From positions 17,759 to 81,758 of the forward strand of contig CAKUBE010000007.1 in NCBI GenBank assembly GCA_934636715.1: a stretch of DNA of 64,000 bases, read 5' to 3'. The notes under the pieces are model-generated. The model did not search any database and had not been told where the DNA came from. It saw only the letters and a list, made by a program, of their open reading frames with translations. A program made the position numbers and the translations under genes. Shown here in pieces: positions 54,068 through 62,981 of the stretch (position 1 is the first letter of the stretch; every line of letters begins with the position of its first letter). Source of the DNA: an uncultured Arachnia sp. (GTDB lineage: Bacteria > Actinomycetota > Actinomycetes > Propionibacteriales > Propionibacteriaceae).

Positions 54068-55680
54068 AGCGGCTGCTGCGCGACCTCCTGCGCGAGGTCC
54101 CTAAGGGGCGCAAGCTGCTCGTCCTCAGCGTGCTGCTCGCCGCGCTCGCGTCGGCGTCGTCGGTAGCGCTCATGGGCGTCTCCGCGTGGCTGATCTCGTT
54201 CGCGGCGCTCGCGCCGCCGGTGCTGTACCTCCAACCCGCGGCGGTCGGGGTGCGCGCGTTCGGCATCTCCCGCGGTGTGTTCCGCTACCTGGAGCGCATC
54301 GTCGGCCACGACCTCGCGCTGCGCATGCAGGCGGCGCTCCGCGTGCGCGTCTACGACAAGCTCGCGGCGACCACGCTCATCGGGCGCCGCCGCGGCGACC
54401 TGCTGACCCGCGTCGTCGCCGACGTCACCGCCATCCAGGACCTGGTCGTGCGCGTCGTCGTCCCGCTGGCGTCCGCGGCGGTCGTTGTGGTGGCGACGAC
54501 GATCGCGCTGGCCTTCCTCGACGTCGCCAGCGCGCTGGTGCTGCTGGCCACCGCGCTGCTGGCCGGCGTCGCGCTGCCGTGGTGGACGCAGCGCCTCAGC
54601 CTCGCCGCCGACAAGGCCTCCGTACCCACCCGCGGCCGCCTCGCCGACGGCGTGCGCGAGCTGGCCCGCACCGGCACCGACCTCGTCGCCTACGGTGCGG
54701 AGGACGCCGTCCTCGCCCGGCTGCTCGCCGTGGACGAGGAGCTTCGCGCGCAGGAGTCCCGCGCCGCGTGGCTGCGCGGGGTCGCGACGGCGGGCCAGGT
54801 CCTCGCCGCCGGGATCGCCGTCGCCGCCGCCCTGTGGTTCGGCACCACCGCCGTCGCGGCAGGCACGCTCGACCCGCGCTTCCTGGCCGTCCTCGCCCTC
54901 ACGCCGCTGGCGATGCACGAGGTGCTCGCCACGTTCACCCAGGCCGCGCAGACGCTCACGCGGGCCCGCACCGCGCTCGGCCGGATCACCGAGATCCTCG
55001 ACGCCGAGCCCGTCGGCACCGGCGACGTCACCGTCGGCGAGGGGAAGCCGGGGTTGGAACTGCTCGACGTGTCAGCGGGTTGGCCCATCCCGTCGGGTCC
55101 ATTCCTTTCGACACGGGCTGCGGCTCCTTCGTCGCCGGTGCCCGGCTCAAGGAGCGTTCAGTCCTCCGTGACGCTCGCCGTCGCGCCGGGCGAGCGGGTC
55201 GCGCTCGTCGGGCCGTCGGGAGTCGGGAAGACGACGGTGGCGGCGACGGCGATGGGCCTCATCCCGCCGCTGTCGGGAACGGTGCGGCGCGGCGGTCGTG
55301 TCGGGTACCTCGCCCAGGACGCGCACATCTTCGCGACGACGGTGGCGGAGAACGTGCGCATCGGCAACCGCGACGCGACCGCCGAGGACATCGCGGATGC
55401 CCTCGCCCGCGCCGGGCTGCCGATCGACCCCGAGCGCCGCATCGGCGAGGCGGGTTCGACGCTGTCCGGCGGCGAGCGCCGACGGCTGGCCCTCGCCCGG
55501 CTGCTGGTCGGCCGGCGCGACCTGATCATCCTCGACGAGCCCACCGAGCACCTCGACCGCGAGACCGCGGACGCGCTCATGGCCGACGTCTGGCGCGCGT
55601 TCGCCGACGCCCCGGTGCTGGTGATCACGCACGACGCCGACGTCATCGCTGCCTGCGACCGCGTCCACGAACTGGCCTGA
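54064..55680 (+). CDS. cydC: ABC exporter subunit CydC with in-frame repeat insertion
   Basis: A 538-residue CydC half-transporter: membrane domain (about residues 15-305), ATPase with Walker A GPSGVGKTT, Q-loop GYLAQDAHIFATT, signature LSGGERRRLALARLL and Walker B LIILDEPTEHLD. Between the first ATPase strand (LELLDVSAGWP, about 336-346) and VTLAVAPGERVALVG lies an extra segment (PSGPFLSTRAAAPSSPVPGS then RSVQ) encoded by an antisense copy of the hairpin element (55103-55153). It keeps the frame and sits where CydC proteins have a variable loop, so the protein may still work. Confidence 0.93.
   Translation: MKRLLRDLLREVPKGRKLLVLSVLLAALASASSVALMGVSAWLISFAALAPPVLYLQPAAVGVRAFGISRGVFRYLERIVGHDLALRMQAALRVRVYDKLAATTLIGRRRGDLLTRVVADVTAIQDLVVRVVVPLASAAVVVVATTIALAFLDVASALVLLATALLAGVALPWWTQRLSLAADKASVPTRGRLADGVRELARTGTDLVAYGAEDAVLARLLAVDEELRAQESRAAWLRGVATAGQVLAAGIAVAAALWFGTTAVAAGTLDPRFLAVLALTPLAMHEVLATFTQAAQTLTRARTALGRITEILDAEPVGTGDVTVGEGKPGLELLDVSAGWPIPSGPFLSTRAAAPSSPVPGSRSVQSSVTLAVAPGERVALVGPSGVGKTTVAATAMGLIPPLSGTVRRGGRVGYLAQDAHIFATTVAENVRIGNRDATAEDIADALARAGLPIDPERRIGEAGSTLSGGERRRLALARLLVGRRDLIILDEPTEHLDRETADALMADVWRAFADAPVLVITHDADVIAACDRVHELA
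55103..55153 (-). repeat. Dispersed hairpin element, copy D (inside cydC)
   Basis: A 51-bp copy (17 codons) on the minus strand: TCCTT-GAGCC, inner stems GGGC/GCCC and CGGC/GCCG around GACGAAGGA, then GTGTCG-AAAGGA. The outer arms pair TCCTT/AAGGA. Read on the plus strand it has no stop in the cydC frame. Confidence 0.88.
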
Positions 55681-55706
55681 CCGGCTGGCCGCAAGGAATC
55701 AACAGG

Positions 55707-55748
55707 ATCGGGCCCCAACTGGCACGCGAATGCCAGTTGGGGCCCGAT
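55707..55748. terminator. Bidirectional terminator
   Basis: Eighteen-bp perfect stem ATCGGGCCCCAACTGGCA with its complement (55731-55748), 6-nt loop; flanks GCAAGGA (55691-55697) and TCCTTGC (55758-55764) extend the pairing. It lies between the convergent cydC and AraM-like dehydrogenase genes. Confidence 0.9.
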
Positions 55749-55781
55749 GTTGGCAAATCCTTGCAGTCGGCGCTAGCGTCG

Positions 55782-57110
55782 CTAGACCCAGATGCGGTCG
55801 AAGACCTCGTCGACGAGCTCGTCGAACAGGCCGAGCTCCCAGGCGACGTCGAGCGCCGTGTACCGCGAGCGGTAGTACATCGCGCGGGGGAAGGTGGCGC
55901 GGACGTCGTCGAACGACAGGCTGATGTCCTCCGGCAGCGACGGTGCGCCGGCGCGGCGGAGCATGTCCGACAGTTCGGCGGTGGTGGTGAGCTGATCCCG
56001 CAGACGGACGGTGACGTCGGCCCAGTTGTCGATGAGCGGCCGGAGCCGTGCCACCAACTCGTCGCCGGACAGGTACTTCGCCTGGGTCTCGCGCACCGCA
56101 TGGTCGGCGAGGGCGCCGTCGAACTTGCCCCTGATGTCGGCCTCGATCTCGTCCCACGGCTGCCTCGCGGCGGCGACGGCGGCGAGGTCGACCTGGCTCA
56201 GGTCGCGCTCCAACAGGGCCTCGTAGAACGCGCACATCGCGAGCGAGCCCATGGCCACCTTGAACCCGTGCGAGAGCGGCGGGTCCCAGTCGGCGCCGAG
56301 GTGGGCCAGCTCCCAGAGGTGGCTGAAGTAGTGCTCGGCGCCCGAGGCGGGGCGCGTGCCGCCGAAGGCCTGCATCGCGAGGCCCGAGAGGCACAGGCCC
56401 TCGACCAGCCCGTCGAACGCGTCGGGGTTGCCCGCGGCGAGCTCGTCCGGGCGCGACAGCGCGGAGCTGACGCCGGACTGGACCATGTCCCACACGGCCC
56501 CGTCGATGGGCTCGACGCCGGTGACGTCGGCCAGGATCCAGTCGGCACCGCCGGGGATCTTGGCCGCGAGGTCGCCGTAGCCGGACGCGGTCATCCACGA
56601 CGGCGCGGCCGCCACGATGTCCAGGTCCATGATGACGACGGCGGGCGCCTTGCAGTTCTTCGTGACCTTGACGCCGTCGGCGCTCATCGGCGCGCCGGCG
56701 CCGGTGTAGCCGTCCATGGACGCGGCGGTCCCGACGGCGACATAGTCGCGGCCGAGCTCGAACGCGGCGAGCTTGACCAGGTCGTTGAGGGTGCCGGAGC
56801 CCAGCGCGATCGGCAGGGCGTCGCCCATCGCCTCCTTGATGGTGACGCAGTTGTCGTACGAGGCGTAGAGCACGGGGCGGCCGGGGAAGATCAGCGGATC
56901 GGCGACGGCGGCGCCGGCCTCGACGAGGACCTCCGTCAGCCGCTCCCCTCCGAGCGCCCACGTGTTCTCGTCGGCGACCACGAGGTAGGGCCCGTCGCCG
57001 AGTTGGGCGACGATGCGCCGCCCGGCCTCGGCGAGCACCCCGCGCCCCACGGCCGCGTCGACCGTGTCGGTGGCGCGGGACAGTGCCTCGCGCAGAGTGG
57101 CACTAGTCAC
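55782..57110 (-). CDS. sn-glycerol-1-phosphate dehydrogenase-like (AraM/EgsA)
   Basis: A 442-residue iron-type alcohol dehydrogenase family protein closest to AraM/EgsA, which reduces dihydroxyacetone phosphate to glycerol 1-phosphate or the reverse. NAD-binding GSGTLNDLVKLAAF and family motif TAASMDGYTGAGAPM are present. Metal ligands are expected in GYGDLAAKIPGGADW (Asp), GAEHYFSHLWE (His) and LSHGFKVAMG (His). A C-terminal extension of ~50 residues is longer than in B. subtilis AraM. It overlaps the EIIA gene by 8 nt and is last in the PTS operon, so a substrate derived from the imported polyol is likely. Confidence 0.85.
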   Translation of the reverse strand: MTSATLREALSRATDTVDAAVGRGVLAEAGRRIVAQLGDGPYLVVADENTWALGGERLTEVLVEAGAAVADPLIFPGRPVLYASYDNCVTIKEAMGDALPIALGSGTLNDLVKLAAFELGRDYVAVGTAASMDGYTGAGAPMSADGVKVTKNCKAPAVVIMDLDIVAAAPSWMTASGYGDLAAKIPGGADWILADVTGVEPIDGAVWDMVQSGVSSALSRPDELAAGNPDAFDGLVEGLCLSGLAMQAFGGTRPASGAEHYFSHLWELAHLGADWDPPLSHGFKVAMGSLAMCAFYEALLERDLSQVDLAAVAAARQPWDEIEADIRGKFDGALADHAVRETQAKYLSGDELVARLRPLIDNWADVTVRLRDQLTTTAELSDMLRRAGAPSLPEDISLSFDDVRATFPRAMYYRSRYTALDVAWELGLFDELVDEVFDRIWV

Positions 57111-57462
57111 CGAACACCACCGTCGCCCCGGCCGCGAGGGCCGGCGTCGCGTCGACGCCTCCGATGTGGACGGCCCCCGGCATCCGCGGCTCCGCCGCCC
57201 CGTCGAAGACGAGCGTCACGTGACCGAGGTTGGCGAGGTTGGTCTGGGCGACGGCGCCGAGCGCGGTGATCGTCCACTGCTGATCACCGATGCGCAGGCC
57301 CTGGCCGACGGCGAGGTCGCCGACGAGGTCGGCCTTCTCGATGATGAAGCAATACGGCCGAAGCGCCTCGGGGGCGTCGCCGGCGAACGTGATCGCGGTC
57401 TGCTCGGCGAGGAAGGCCTCAGCGTCCGAACCGACCTCAACGACCTTGGTGGTGTAACCCAT
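57103..57462 (-). CDS. PTS glucitol/sorbitol-family IIA component
   Basis: A 119-residue cytosolic phosphocarrier of the glucitol-type PTS (SrlB/GutB family). It matches the family by length, by GDAPEALRPYCFIIEKADL, GDQQWTITALGAVAQTNLAN then LGHVTLVFDG, and by context. The phosphorylated His is most likely His75, in the LGHVTL segment. ATG 57462 follows a GGAGCC stretch. It receives phosphate from HPr and passes it to the IIB domain encoded upstream. Confidence 0.9.
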   Translation of the reverse strand: MGYTTKVVEVGSDAEAFLAEQTAITFAGDAPEALRPYCFIIEKADLVGDLAVGQGLRIGDQQWTITALGAVAQTNLANLGHVTLVFDGAAEPRMPGAVHIGGVDATPALAAGATVVFGD

Positions 57463-57540
57463 GGTGGCTCCTAAATCTTAGTGTTTCCTAGCGGGAACGG
57501 GTGCGCCGCAGCCGGTGCCCGATTGATCAGTGCTTCCTTA

Positions 57541-57575
57541 GGGGTAGGCGCCGGCACGACACCGGCGCCTACCCC
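57541..57575 (-). terminator. Intercistronic hairpin between IIBC and IIA genes
   Basis: Perfect 14-bp stem GGGGTAGGCGCCGG / CCGGCGCCTACCCC with a 7-nt loop in the 122-bp gap between two genes of the PTS operon. No U-tract follows on the minus strand, so it may cause partial termination or stabilise the upstream mRNA rather than end the operon. Confidence 0.65.
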
Positions 57576-57584
57576 GTGAGCGAC

Positions 57585-58622
57585 TTACGCGCCCGAGTAC
57601 AGGCCGATGCTCGCGAGCCACGCGATGGCCACGCGGGGCACACCGTTGAGGAAGCGCGAGTAGAGGACGGCGGGGACGCCGACCTCGACGGTCTCCGGCA
57701 GCGCCTCGCCGAGGCCCATGCCGACCGGGATGAAGTCACACGCGTTCTGCGTGTTGATGGCGAACAGCGCGGGCAACGACAGCTGCGGCGGGATGTTGCC
57801 CTTGCCGATCTCCACACCGATCAGGGTACCGATGAGCTGGCCGATGACGGCGCCCGGGCCGAGCAGCGGCGACAGGAACGGCAGCGAGCAGATGAAGCCG
57901 AGGAGCAGCAGGCCCCAGCCGTTGCCGGCGAGCGGGGTCAGGCCCTCGGAGATCAGCTTGCCGAGCCCGGACGCCTGGATGACGCCGATCAGCATGGACA
58001 CGAAGGCCATGAACGGGATGATCGTGGTGATCATCATCTGCACCGCGTTGCGTCCGGCCTGGAAGAACGTCGAGACCACCTTGCCGGCGCCGAGGCCGAT
58101 CTTCTCCAGGATGCTCTTGTTCTTCTTCTGCGCCATCTGCTCGGTGAGCTTCATCGGGCGCCCGTCCTCGCGACGGGGAACGTCCTTCACCGGGGCGCCA
58201 GCGGCGGCGGCACCAGCGGTGGCGGCGGCACCGACGAGGGCGTCGGCGTCGGCCGGGGAGACCTGGGCCGGGCCGACGGCGGACACGTAGATGCCCTCGT
58301 GGATGAACTCCGCGAGCGGGCCGGTCTTGCCGGTCGAGATCACGTTGATCGTCGGGATGTTCTTCTTCGGGTACAGGCCGCAGCGCAGCGACCCGCCACA
58401 ATCGATGACGGCGACGAAGTGCTCGTCATCCGGCACCGACGTGTTGAACCCGTTGACCGGGATGGCGCCGGTGAGCTCGGCGATCTTGTCGACGACGTCG
58501 GGCTTCTGCCCGCCGCCGACGATGTAGACGATCTTGTTGCGCTTCTCGTCGGGGGTGACGGTCAGCGGGCCGCCGTAGCCGCCCGGGCCCTTCACGACGG
58601 TGATGCCACGGTACTCAGACAT
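57585..58622 (-). CDS. PTS glucitol/sorbitol-family IIBC component
   Basis: A 345-residue SrlE/GutE-type protein. The N-terminal IIB domain (about residues 1-120) has the phosphocysteine region [20 protein letters not shown] (Cys near 75 and 82); an Ala/Gly/Pro linker (about 125-160) follows, then the membrane domain with [20 protein letters not shown] and [14 protein letters not shown]. Phosphorylates and helps to translocate a polyol. It overlaps the IIC2 gene by 8 nt. Confidence 0.93.
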   Translation of the reverse strand: MSEYRGITVVKGPGGYGGPLTVTPDEKRNKIVYIVGGGQKPDVVDKIAELTGAIPVNGFNTSVPDDEHFVAVIDCGGSLRCGLYPKKNIPTINVISTGKTGPLAEFIHEGIYVSAVGPAQVSPADADALVGAAATAGAAAAGAPVKDVPRREDGRPMKLTEQMAQKKNKSILEKIGLGAGKVVSTFFQAGRNAVQMMITTIIPFMAFVSMLIGVIQASGLGKLISEGLTPLAGNGWGLLLLGFICSLPFLSPLLGPGAVIGQLIGTLIGVEIGKGNIPPQLSLPALFAINTQNACDFIPVGMGLGEALPETVEVGVPAVLYSRFLNGVPRVAIAWLASIGLYSGA

Positions 58623-59166
58623 TGGCGTGCACCTCCTTCGCCAGGGTGATGCCCTGCTGCTTCGACACGTACGCCGTGGTGAAGTCCGTCACCCAGCCGC
58701 CGAGGAAGTTGAGGACCGCGCCGACGAGCAGGTAGCGGACCGCGAGCTCGCCCTCGTTCAGGCCGAGCGCCATGATGCCCGACGCGATGCCCATCCAGGT
58801 GAACAACTCCCCCGGGTTGATGTGCGGGAAGATGCCCAGGCTTGTGTGGCAGAACTGCGCCGTGCTCGCGTAGTAGCCCGGCTTGTAGCGCTCGGGCAGG
58901 AACCGGCCCATGGTGAAGCACATCGGGTTGGTCAGGAAGAACGTGCTGAGGAACGGCAGCAGCAGGTAGCGGCTGACGACGTTCTTGCCCGCGCCCTGCG
59001 CGAACTTGTTGATCTTGTCCTCACCGATCAGCGCGATCAGCGAATTCATCGCGACGAGCAGCACGAGGACGAGCGGAACGATGCCGGTCATCCACGAGAT
59101 GAACACCTCGCCGCCGGTCTTGAACAGCCCGACGAACCAGTTGGCGGCTTCGACAATCCAGTCCAT
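58615..59166 (-). CDS. PTS glucitol/sorbitol-family IIC2 component
   Basis: A 183-residue SrlA/GutA-type integral membrane protein with about four helices: [20 protein letters not shown] near the N-terminus and [20 protein letters not shown] then [12 protein letters not shown] in the middle. ATG 59166 is chosen since AAGGAG lies 5 nt upstream; a GTG 6 nt earlier overlaps that site. Forms the permease with the IIBC protein. Confidence 0.93.
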   Translation of the reverse strand: MDWIVEAANWFVGLFKTGGEVFISWMTGIVPLVLVLLVAMNSLIALIGEDKINKFAQGAGKNVVSRYLLLPFLSTFFLTNPMCFTMGRFLPERYKPGYYASTAQFCHTSLGIFPHINPGELFTWMGIASGIMALGLNEGELAVRYLLVGAVLNFLGGWVTDFTTAYVSKQQGITLAKEVHANV

Positions 59167-59243
59167 TTCCACTCCTTTCTAGTGTGTTGGGGGTGCGGCG
59201 CTATGCCGACCCATCCGTCCGCGGGCCCTCCTTGGGGCCGCGG

Positions 59244-59786
59244 TCATCCCCCGGACCGCGTGGTCCGGGAAACCTTGATGCGCGCCTTCTCCGGCGCCAT
59301 GGGGATGACGGCGGCGGCCGGGGCCGGCTTCGCCTTCTTCCTCTCCTGCAGGAACCTGGGCGTCGGCAGCCGCCGGATCAGGCGGGTGAGGGCCGACGGC
59401 GGCTCGGGCGGCTGGCCGCCCGCGGTGACGATGCGGAGATTCTCCCGCGCGTTCTCGATCGCCTTGAGGGCGGGCCCGCCGTGGCGCTTGGCCAGGTGGG
59501 GATCGATCTCGTGCAGGTCCTGCCCGTCGTACAGGTCGAACCGCTTGAACCGGGCCCCGACGGTGACGCCCTGCAGCTTGTGGCCCTCGAGGATGATGCC
59601 GTCGTCGTCGATGGCGAAGAGGACGATGACGCCCTGCACGAGGCCGCCCTTGAACCGCCCCATGGCGACGCGGCCCTTGCGGCGCAGCTCGACGAAGAGC
59701 TTGCCGAAGGCCTGCGACTGCTTGAACGAGAAGAAGGACTGCAGCAGCCAGGCGACGCCCAGCGAGATGATCACGATCCAGAACAT
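59244..59786 (-). CDS. gutM: GutM-like transcriptional activator/accessory protein
   Basis: A 180-residue GutM/SrlM-family protein: N-terminal hydrophobic segment (about 2-20, FWIVIISLGVAWLLQSFF), then GRVAMGRFKGGLVQGVIVLF, a conserved family stretch, and a basic Pro/Ala-rich C-terminus. In E. coli GutM activates the glucitol operon. Here it begins directly at the 3' end of the PRD regulator gene and precedes the PTS genes, the standard arrangement of gut operons. The membrane segment makes the exact mechanism unclear. Confidence 0.88.
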   Translation of the reverse strand: MFWIVIISLGVAWLLQSFFSFKQSQAFGKLFVELRRKGRVAMGRFKGGLVQGVIVLFAIDDDGIILEGHKLQGVTVGARFKRFDLYDGQDLHEIDPHLAKRHGGPALKAIENARENLRIVTAGGQPPEPPSALTRLIRRLPTPRFLQERKKAKPAPAAAVIPMAPEKARIKVSRTTRSGG

Positions 59787-61676
59787 TCAGCGTTCCCTCT
59801 CCGTCAGGGGGTTTCGTTCGAGGAAGTAGTAGAACTGCTCGTAGCTGGTGAGCCGGCAGATCGGGTCGAGGAGGTCGCGGCGGGCGCCGAGGCGCAGCAC
59901 CTCGTCGTAGACCTGGACGAGGATCTCCTCGCTGCGGTCCGCGGCGGCGGGGACGCCGAGCAGCACGATGAGCCGCACGCCGTCGTCGGTGGCGCCGCGC
60001 GGGACCACGCCGACGGCGAGCATCACGGACGTCTGGGTGCGCAGCGGCGCGTGCGGGAAGGCGACCCACGGGTCCAGACGCATCTCCGCGGTGGCCTCGC
60101 GCTCGCGGATGCGGGCGCCGAACCCGGCCTCGACGTGCCCGCGGGCCTCGAGGTGGCCGGTCATGAAGTCGAGCGCCTCGTGGTAGTCGGTGTCCGGCGG
60201 TAGCGCGAAGAAGTGCGCCTCGTCGAGTGCGCCGGCGAGCACCGACGCACCGCGGCCGAGCGCGCCGCGGAGCGGGATCTGCAACTGCATCCGCTCCAGT
60301 TGGCGCTCCATGGCGCGGCGGTCGAGGACGCGGGTCACGTGCAGGACCGGCACGTCGGACTCGACGTGGTCGTCGCCCGTGACGACGACGAGGTCCGTCT
60401 CGGCGAGGCCCTCCCTCGTGGCCTCGGCGGCGGAGATCATGCGGAACTCGGTCGACGACGGCAGCAGCTTCGCGAGCTGCAGCCGCACCAGCTCCGCACG
60501 CACGGCGCCCGCGCCGGAGACGACGGCAACCCGCGGCGGCCGCACCCCGCGCCGCTCCCCGGCCTCGAGGAAGACCTGGAAGTAGGCGGCGAGGAAGCCG
60601 AGTTCCGCCTTGTCGACCGGCAGGCCGATCCGCTCCTCGAGGACCCCCCTCGCCACCGTCGCCATCTGATACGCGACGGGGTACTCCTCGCGGATGTCGG
60701 CGACGCCCGAGTCGTCGACCCAGATCCGGTAGCGCATGCGGTTGATCAGGTAGGCGAGGTGGCGGGCGAACTCGCTCAGGAGATCGCTGCCGCCGAGGTC
60801 GATGGCCATCTCGGTGCGCACCGCCGAGAGCATGCCCTCGACGAGCTCCTCGACGTCGTCGGCCTCCGCGTGCCCGCCCTGGTCTCCGCTCGCGCGCGTC
60901 CCCAGCCCGGCCACCGGCAGGGTCAGGAAGACGCGCTCGTCCTCCCGCAGCTCGACGCCGAATTCGTCGGTCAGCCGGTCCGCCAGGCGCGAGGCCCGGG
61001 CGTAGGCCGGAGTGGCGGCGAGGCCGAGGTACTTCTCGGGCAGGAACGTCGCCGGGTACCCGGCGCCCGCGCGGTCGACGGCGACCGTCGCCCACCGCGC
61101 CCACTCGCGCACCCGGTCGCGGACGAGCCCCTCGCCGAACTCGCTGGCCAGCGCCGTGATCCTCGCGAGCCGCTCGTCCTGAGGGTAGGCGGAGGCGAAG
61201 TGGCGGCGCAGCACGTGCAGCCGCTGTTGGAGCTCCGGGCCGCGCAGCACGAGCCCGACGTTGGGCCGCCCCTCGATGGTCAGCTCGGCCTCGGCCACGA
61301 GGGCCCGCGCGCGCTCGAGGTCGGCGACGACGGTGGTGCGGCTGACCGACATGGCCGCGCCCAGTTCCTCGATCCGCACCGGCGCCAGCGCCCGGAACAG
61401 CCTGGCGACGATGTAGGAGGCGCGGGTGGCGGGATCGTTGAAGCTCTCGCCCTCGACGGCGGCGCGGGCCTCGCGGTAGCGGACCGGGTCGGCGATCAGC
61501 AGGCGGTACCGGCCGTCGTCGAGCCCGATGGACGCGGACGCGCCGACGAGCTCCTGCAGCGCGTTGACCTCCGCGGCCACCGTGCGGCGCGACACCCCGA
61601 GGACCTCGGCCAGCTCGTCGACGGGGACGTAGCGCGCGTCCTCCAGCATGGCGAGGATGCGAGCGGCTCTGCTCAC
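59787..61676 (-). CDS. PRD-containing PTS regulator (GutR/MtlR type)
   Basis: A 629-residue transcription regulator: N-terminal HTH (about 1-60, VPVDELAEVLGVSRRTVAAE), a second HTH-like stretch (about 85-125, RIEELGAAMSVSRTTVVADL), two PTS regulation domains (about 180-400, with LINRMRYRI and ELGFLAAYFQVFLE), a IIB-like region (about 410-480) and a C-terminal IIA-type domain (about 490-629) with AFPHAPLRTQTS carrying a phosphorylatable His. Activity should depend on PTS phosphorylation state. GTG 61676 is preceded by a perfect AAGGAGGTGA. Expected to control the polyol operon with GutM. Confidence 0.9.
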   Translation of the reverse strand: MSRAARILAMLEDARYVPVDELAEVLGVSRRTVAAEVNALQELVGASASIGLDDGRYRLLIADPVRYREARAAVEGESFNDPATRASYIVARLFRALAPVRIEELGAAMSVSRTTVVADLERARALVAEAELTIEGRPNVGLVLRGPELQQRLHVLRRHFASAYPQDERLARITALASEFGEGLVRDRVREWARWATVAVDRAGAGYPATFLPEKYLGLAATPAYARASRLADRLTDEFGVELREDERVFLTLPVAGLGTRASGDQGGHAEADDVEELVEGMLSAVRTEMAIDLGGSDLLSEFARHLAYLINRMRYRIWVDDSGVADIREEYPVAYQMATVARGVLEERIGLPVDKAELGFLAAYFQVFLEAGERRGVRPPRVAVVSGAGAVRAELVRLQLAKLLPSSTEFRMISAAEATREGLAETDLVVVTGDDHVESDVPVLHVTRVLDRRAMERQLERMQLQIPLRGALGRGASVLAGALDEAHFFALPPDTDYHEALDFMTGHLEARGHVEAGFGARIREREATAEMRLDPWVAFPHAPLRTQTSVMLAVGVVPRGATDDGVRLIVLLGVPAAADRSEEILVQVYDEVLRLGARRDLLDPICRLTSYEQFYYFLERNPLTERER

Positions 61677-61717
61677 GGGGGTGTCACCTCCTTGAGATGC
61701 GACGGGTGGGCGGGGGT

Positions 61718-62788
61718 CTATCGGCCGGAGCCGTTGGCGCCGAAGAACGTCGTCCAGGGGACGTTCACCGGCTGGTCGAGGCCGACGACCTCGTACAGGT
61801 GGCGCAGCAGCGGGAACTTCGAGGGTTCGACGACGCCGCGTTCGGTGAGCCGCACGATCGCCTTGCCGATCACTCCGATCGCGGCGGCGCCCTCGAGCGT
61901 GACCCCCGGCATCCGGGAGCGCGCCTCGCTGAAGGTCAGGCCGGCGCCGACGAGGCGTCCGCACTTGACGTTGCGGCCGCCCATCGACGTGACGAAGCAG
62001 TCGCCGATGCCGGGGAGGCCGAGCGGCGTCGTCGGATCGCCCCCGAGCAGCCCCATGAACTCGACCATCTCGATCGACGCCTGGCCGAACACGGCCGCGC
62101 CGTAGTTGAAGTTGACGTAGCGGTCTCCGGCCGCGTCGCCCATGGCGTCGAGCACGCCGGACATGAAGCCCGCGCCGAACGCGTAGCAGTTCTTCGTGGC
62201 CGCGCAGACCTCGACGCCGACGAGGTCCGTGTTGGTCCACACGTGGTAGAAGTCGGTGGCGAACAGGCCCCGCCACAGATCGAGCACCTCCTGGTTCTCG
62301 CCGGTGAATACCACCGAGGTGTGGCGGCGCACGGCCACCTCGCCCGCGATGGAGGGCCCGGCGATCGCGGAGAACGTCAGCTGGTCGCGCAGGTCCTGCG
62401 GGATCTCGCCGGCGAGCACCCGCGGCAGGATGGTGAGGTTGCCCTCGTCGTCGGCCTCCATGCCCTTGGCGAGCGCGATGACGTGCATGCCGGGGCGCAG
62501 CAACCCGGCGAGCTGCGCGCCCGCCCAGCGCACGCCGAACGAGTTCACGCCGCTCATCACGAGGTCGACGCCGTCGAACGCCGCCGCGGCGTCCTCCAGC
62601 TGGTAGGCGGTGGTGCCCTCCGGCAGCGCCAGCCCGAGGTTGGGGTGCACGCCGGTCTCTTGGATGGAGGCGATGATGTCACGGTCGAGGTGGGTGCCGA
62701 CCAGCCTCATCTGATGCCCGTTGTCGGCGAGCGGTGTGGCGAGCGAGCTGGCCATGATGCCTGCCCCGAGAACTGCGATGACTGCCAC
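61718..62788 (-). CDS. GpsA-like NAD-dependent glycerol-3-phosphate dehydrogenase
   Basis: A 356-residue member of the glycerol-3-phosphate dehydrogenase family. N-terminal Rossmann motif VIAVLGAGIMASSLATPLAD, AIAGPSIAGEVAV (family GPSFAxEV), catalytic Lys in VCAATKNCYAFGAG and GIGDCFVTSMGGRNVKCGRL (family GxGDxxxT...RN). It differs in detail from housekeeping GpsA (GLGDLILT) and opens a polyol PTS operon, so a catabolic polyol-phosphate or glycerol-phosphate role is inferred. GTG 62788 has AAGGAAGG upstream. Confidence 0.88.
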   Translation of the reverse strand: MAVIAVLGAGIMASSLATPLADNGHQMRLVGTHLDRDIIASIQETGVHPNLGLALPEGTTAYQLEDAAAAFDGVDLVMSGVNSFGVRWAGAQLAGLLRPGMHVIALAKGMEADDEGNLTILPRVLAGEIPQDLRDQLTFSAIAGPSIAGEVAVRRHTSVVFTGENQEVLDLWRGLFATDFYHVWTNTDLVGVEVCAATKNCYAFGAGFMSGVLDAMGDAAGDRYVNFNYGAAVFGQASIEMVEFMGLLGGDPTTPLGLPGIGDCFVTSMGGRNVKCGRLVGAGLTFSEARSRMPGVTLEGAAAIGVIGKAIVRLTERGVVEPSKFPLLRHLYEVVGLDQPVNVPWTTFFGANGSGR

Positions 62789-62981
62789 GTGCCTGCCTTC
62801 CTTGATGCGCGACGGGTGACGAGGGACCGGCACCGCCAACTGTGCGCGAGTCGCGTAACCCCGACGTTATCGATTCGACACGCGGGATGCGGGACAAATT
62901 GAGCCGGGGTTCTGCACGCGCCGGTGTCTCATCCGACCTAATCAGCCCGCGAGTGCGGCGTCAGGGTGGAAGGCTAGACCC
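62789..62981. promoter_or_regulatory. Divergent promoter region of the polyol operon
   Basis: A 193-bp gap between the GpsA-like gene (minus) and HAD phosphatase gene (plus). It contains the 11-bp palindrome CGCGA-G-TCGCG (62845-62855) and an AT-rich stretch with GATAACG on the minus strand (about 62868-62876). Regulator sites are expected here, but none can be assigned with confidence. Confidence 0.4.
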
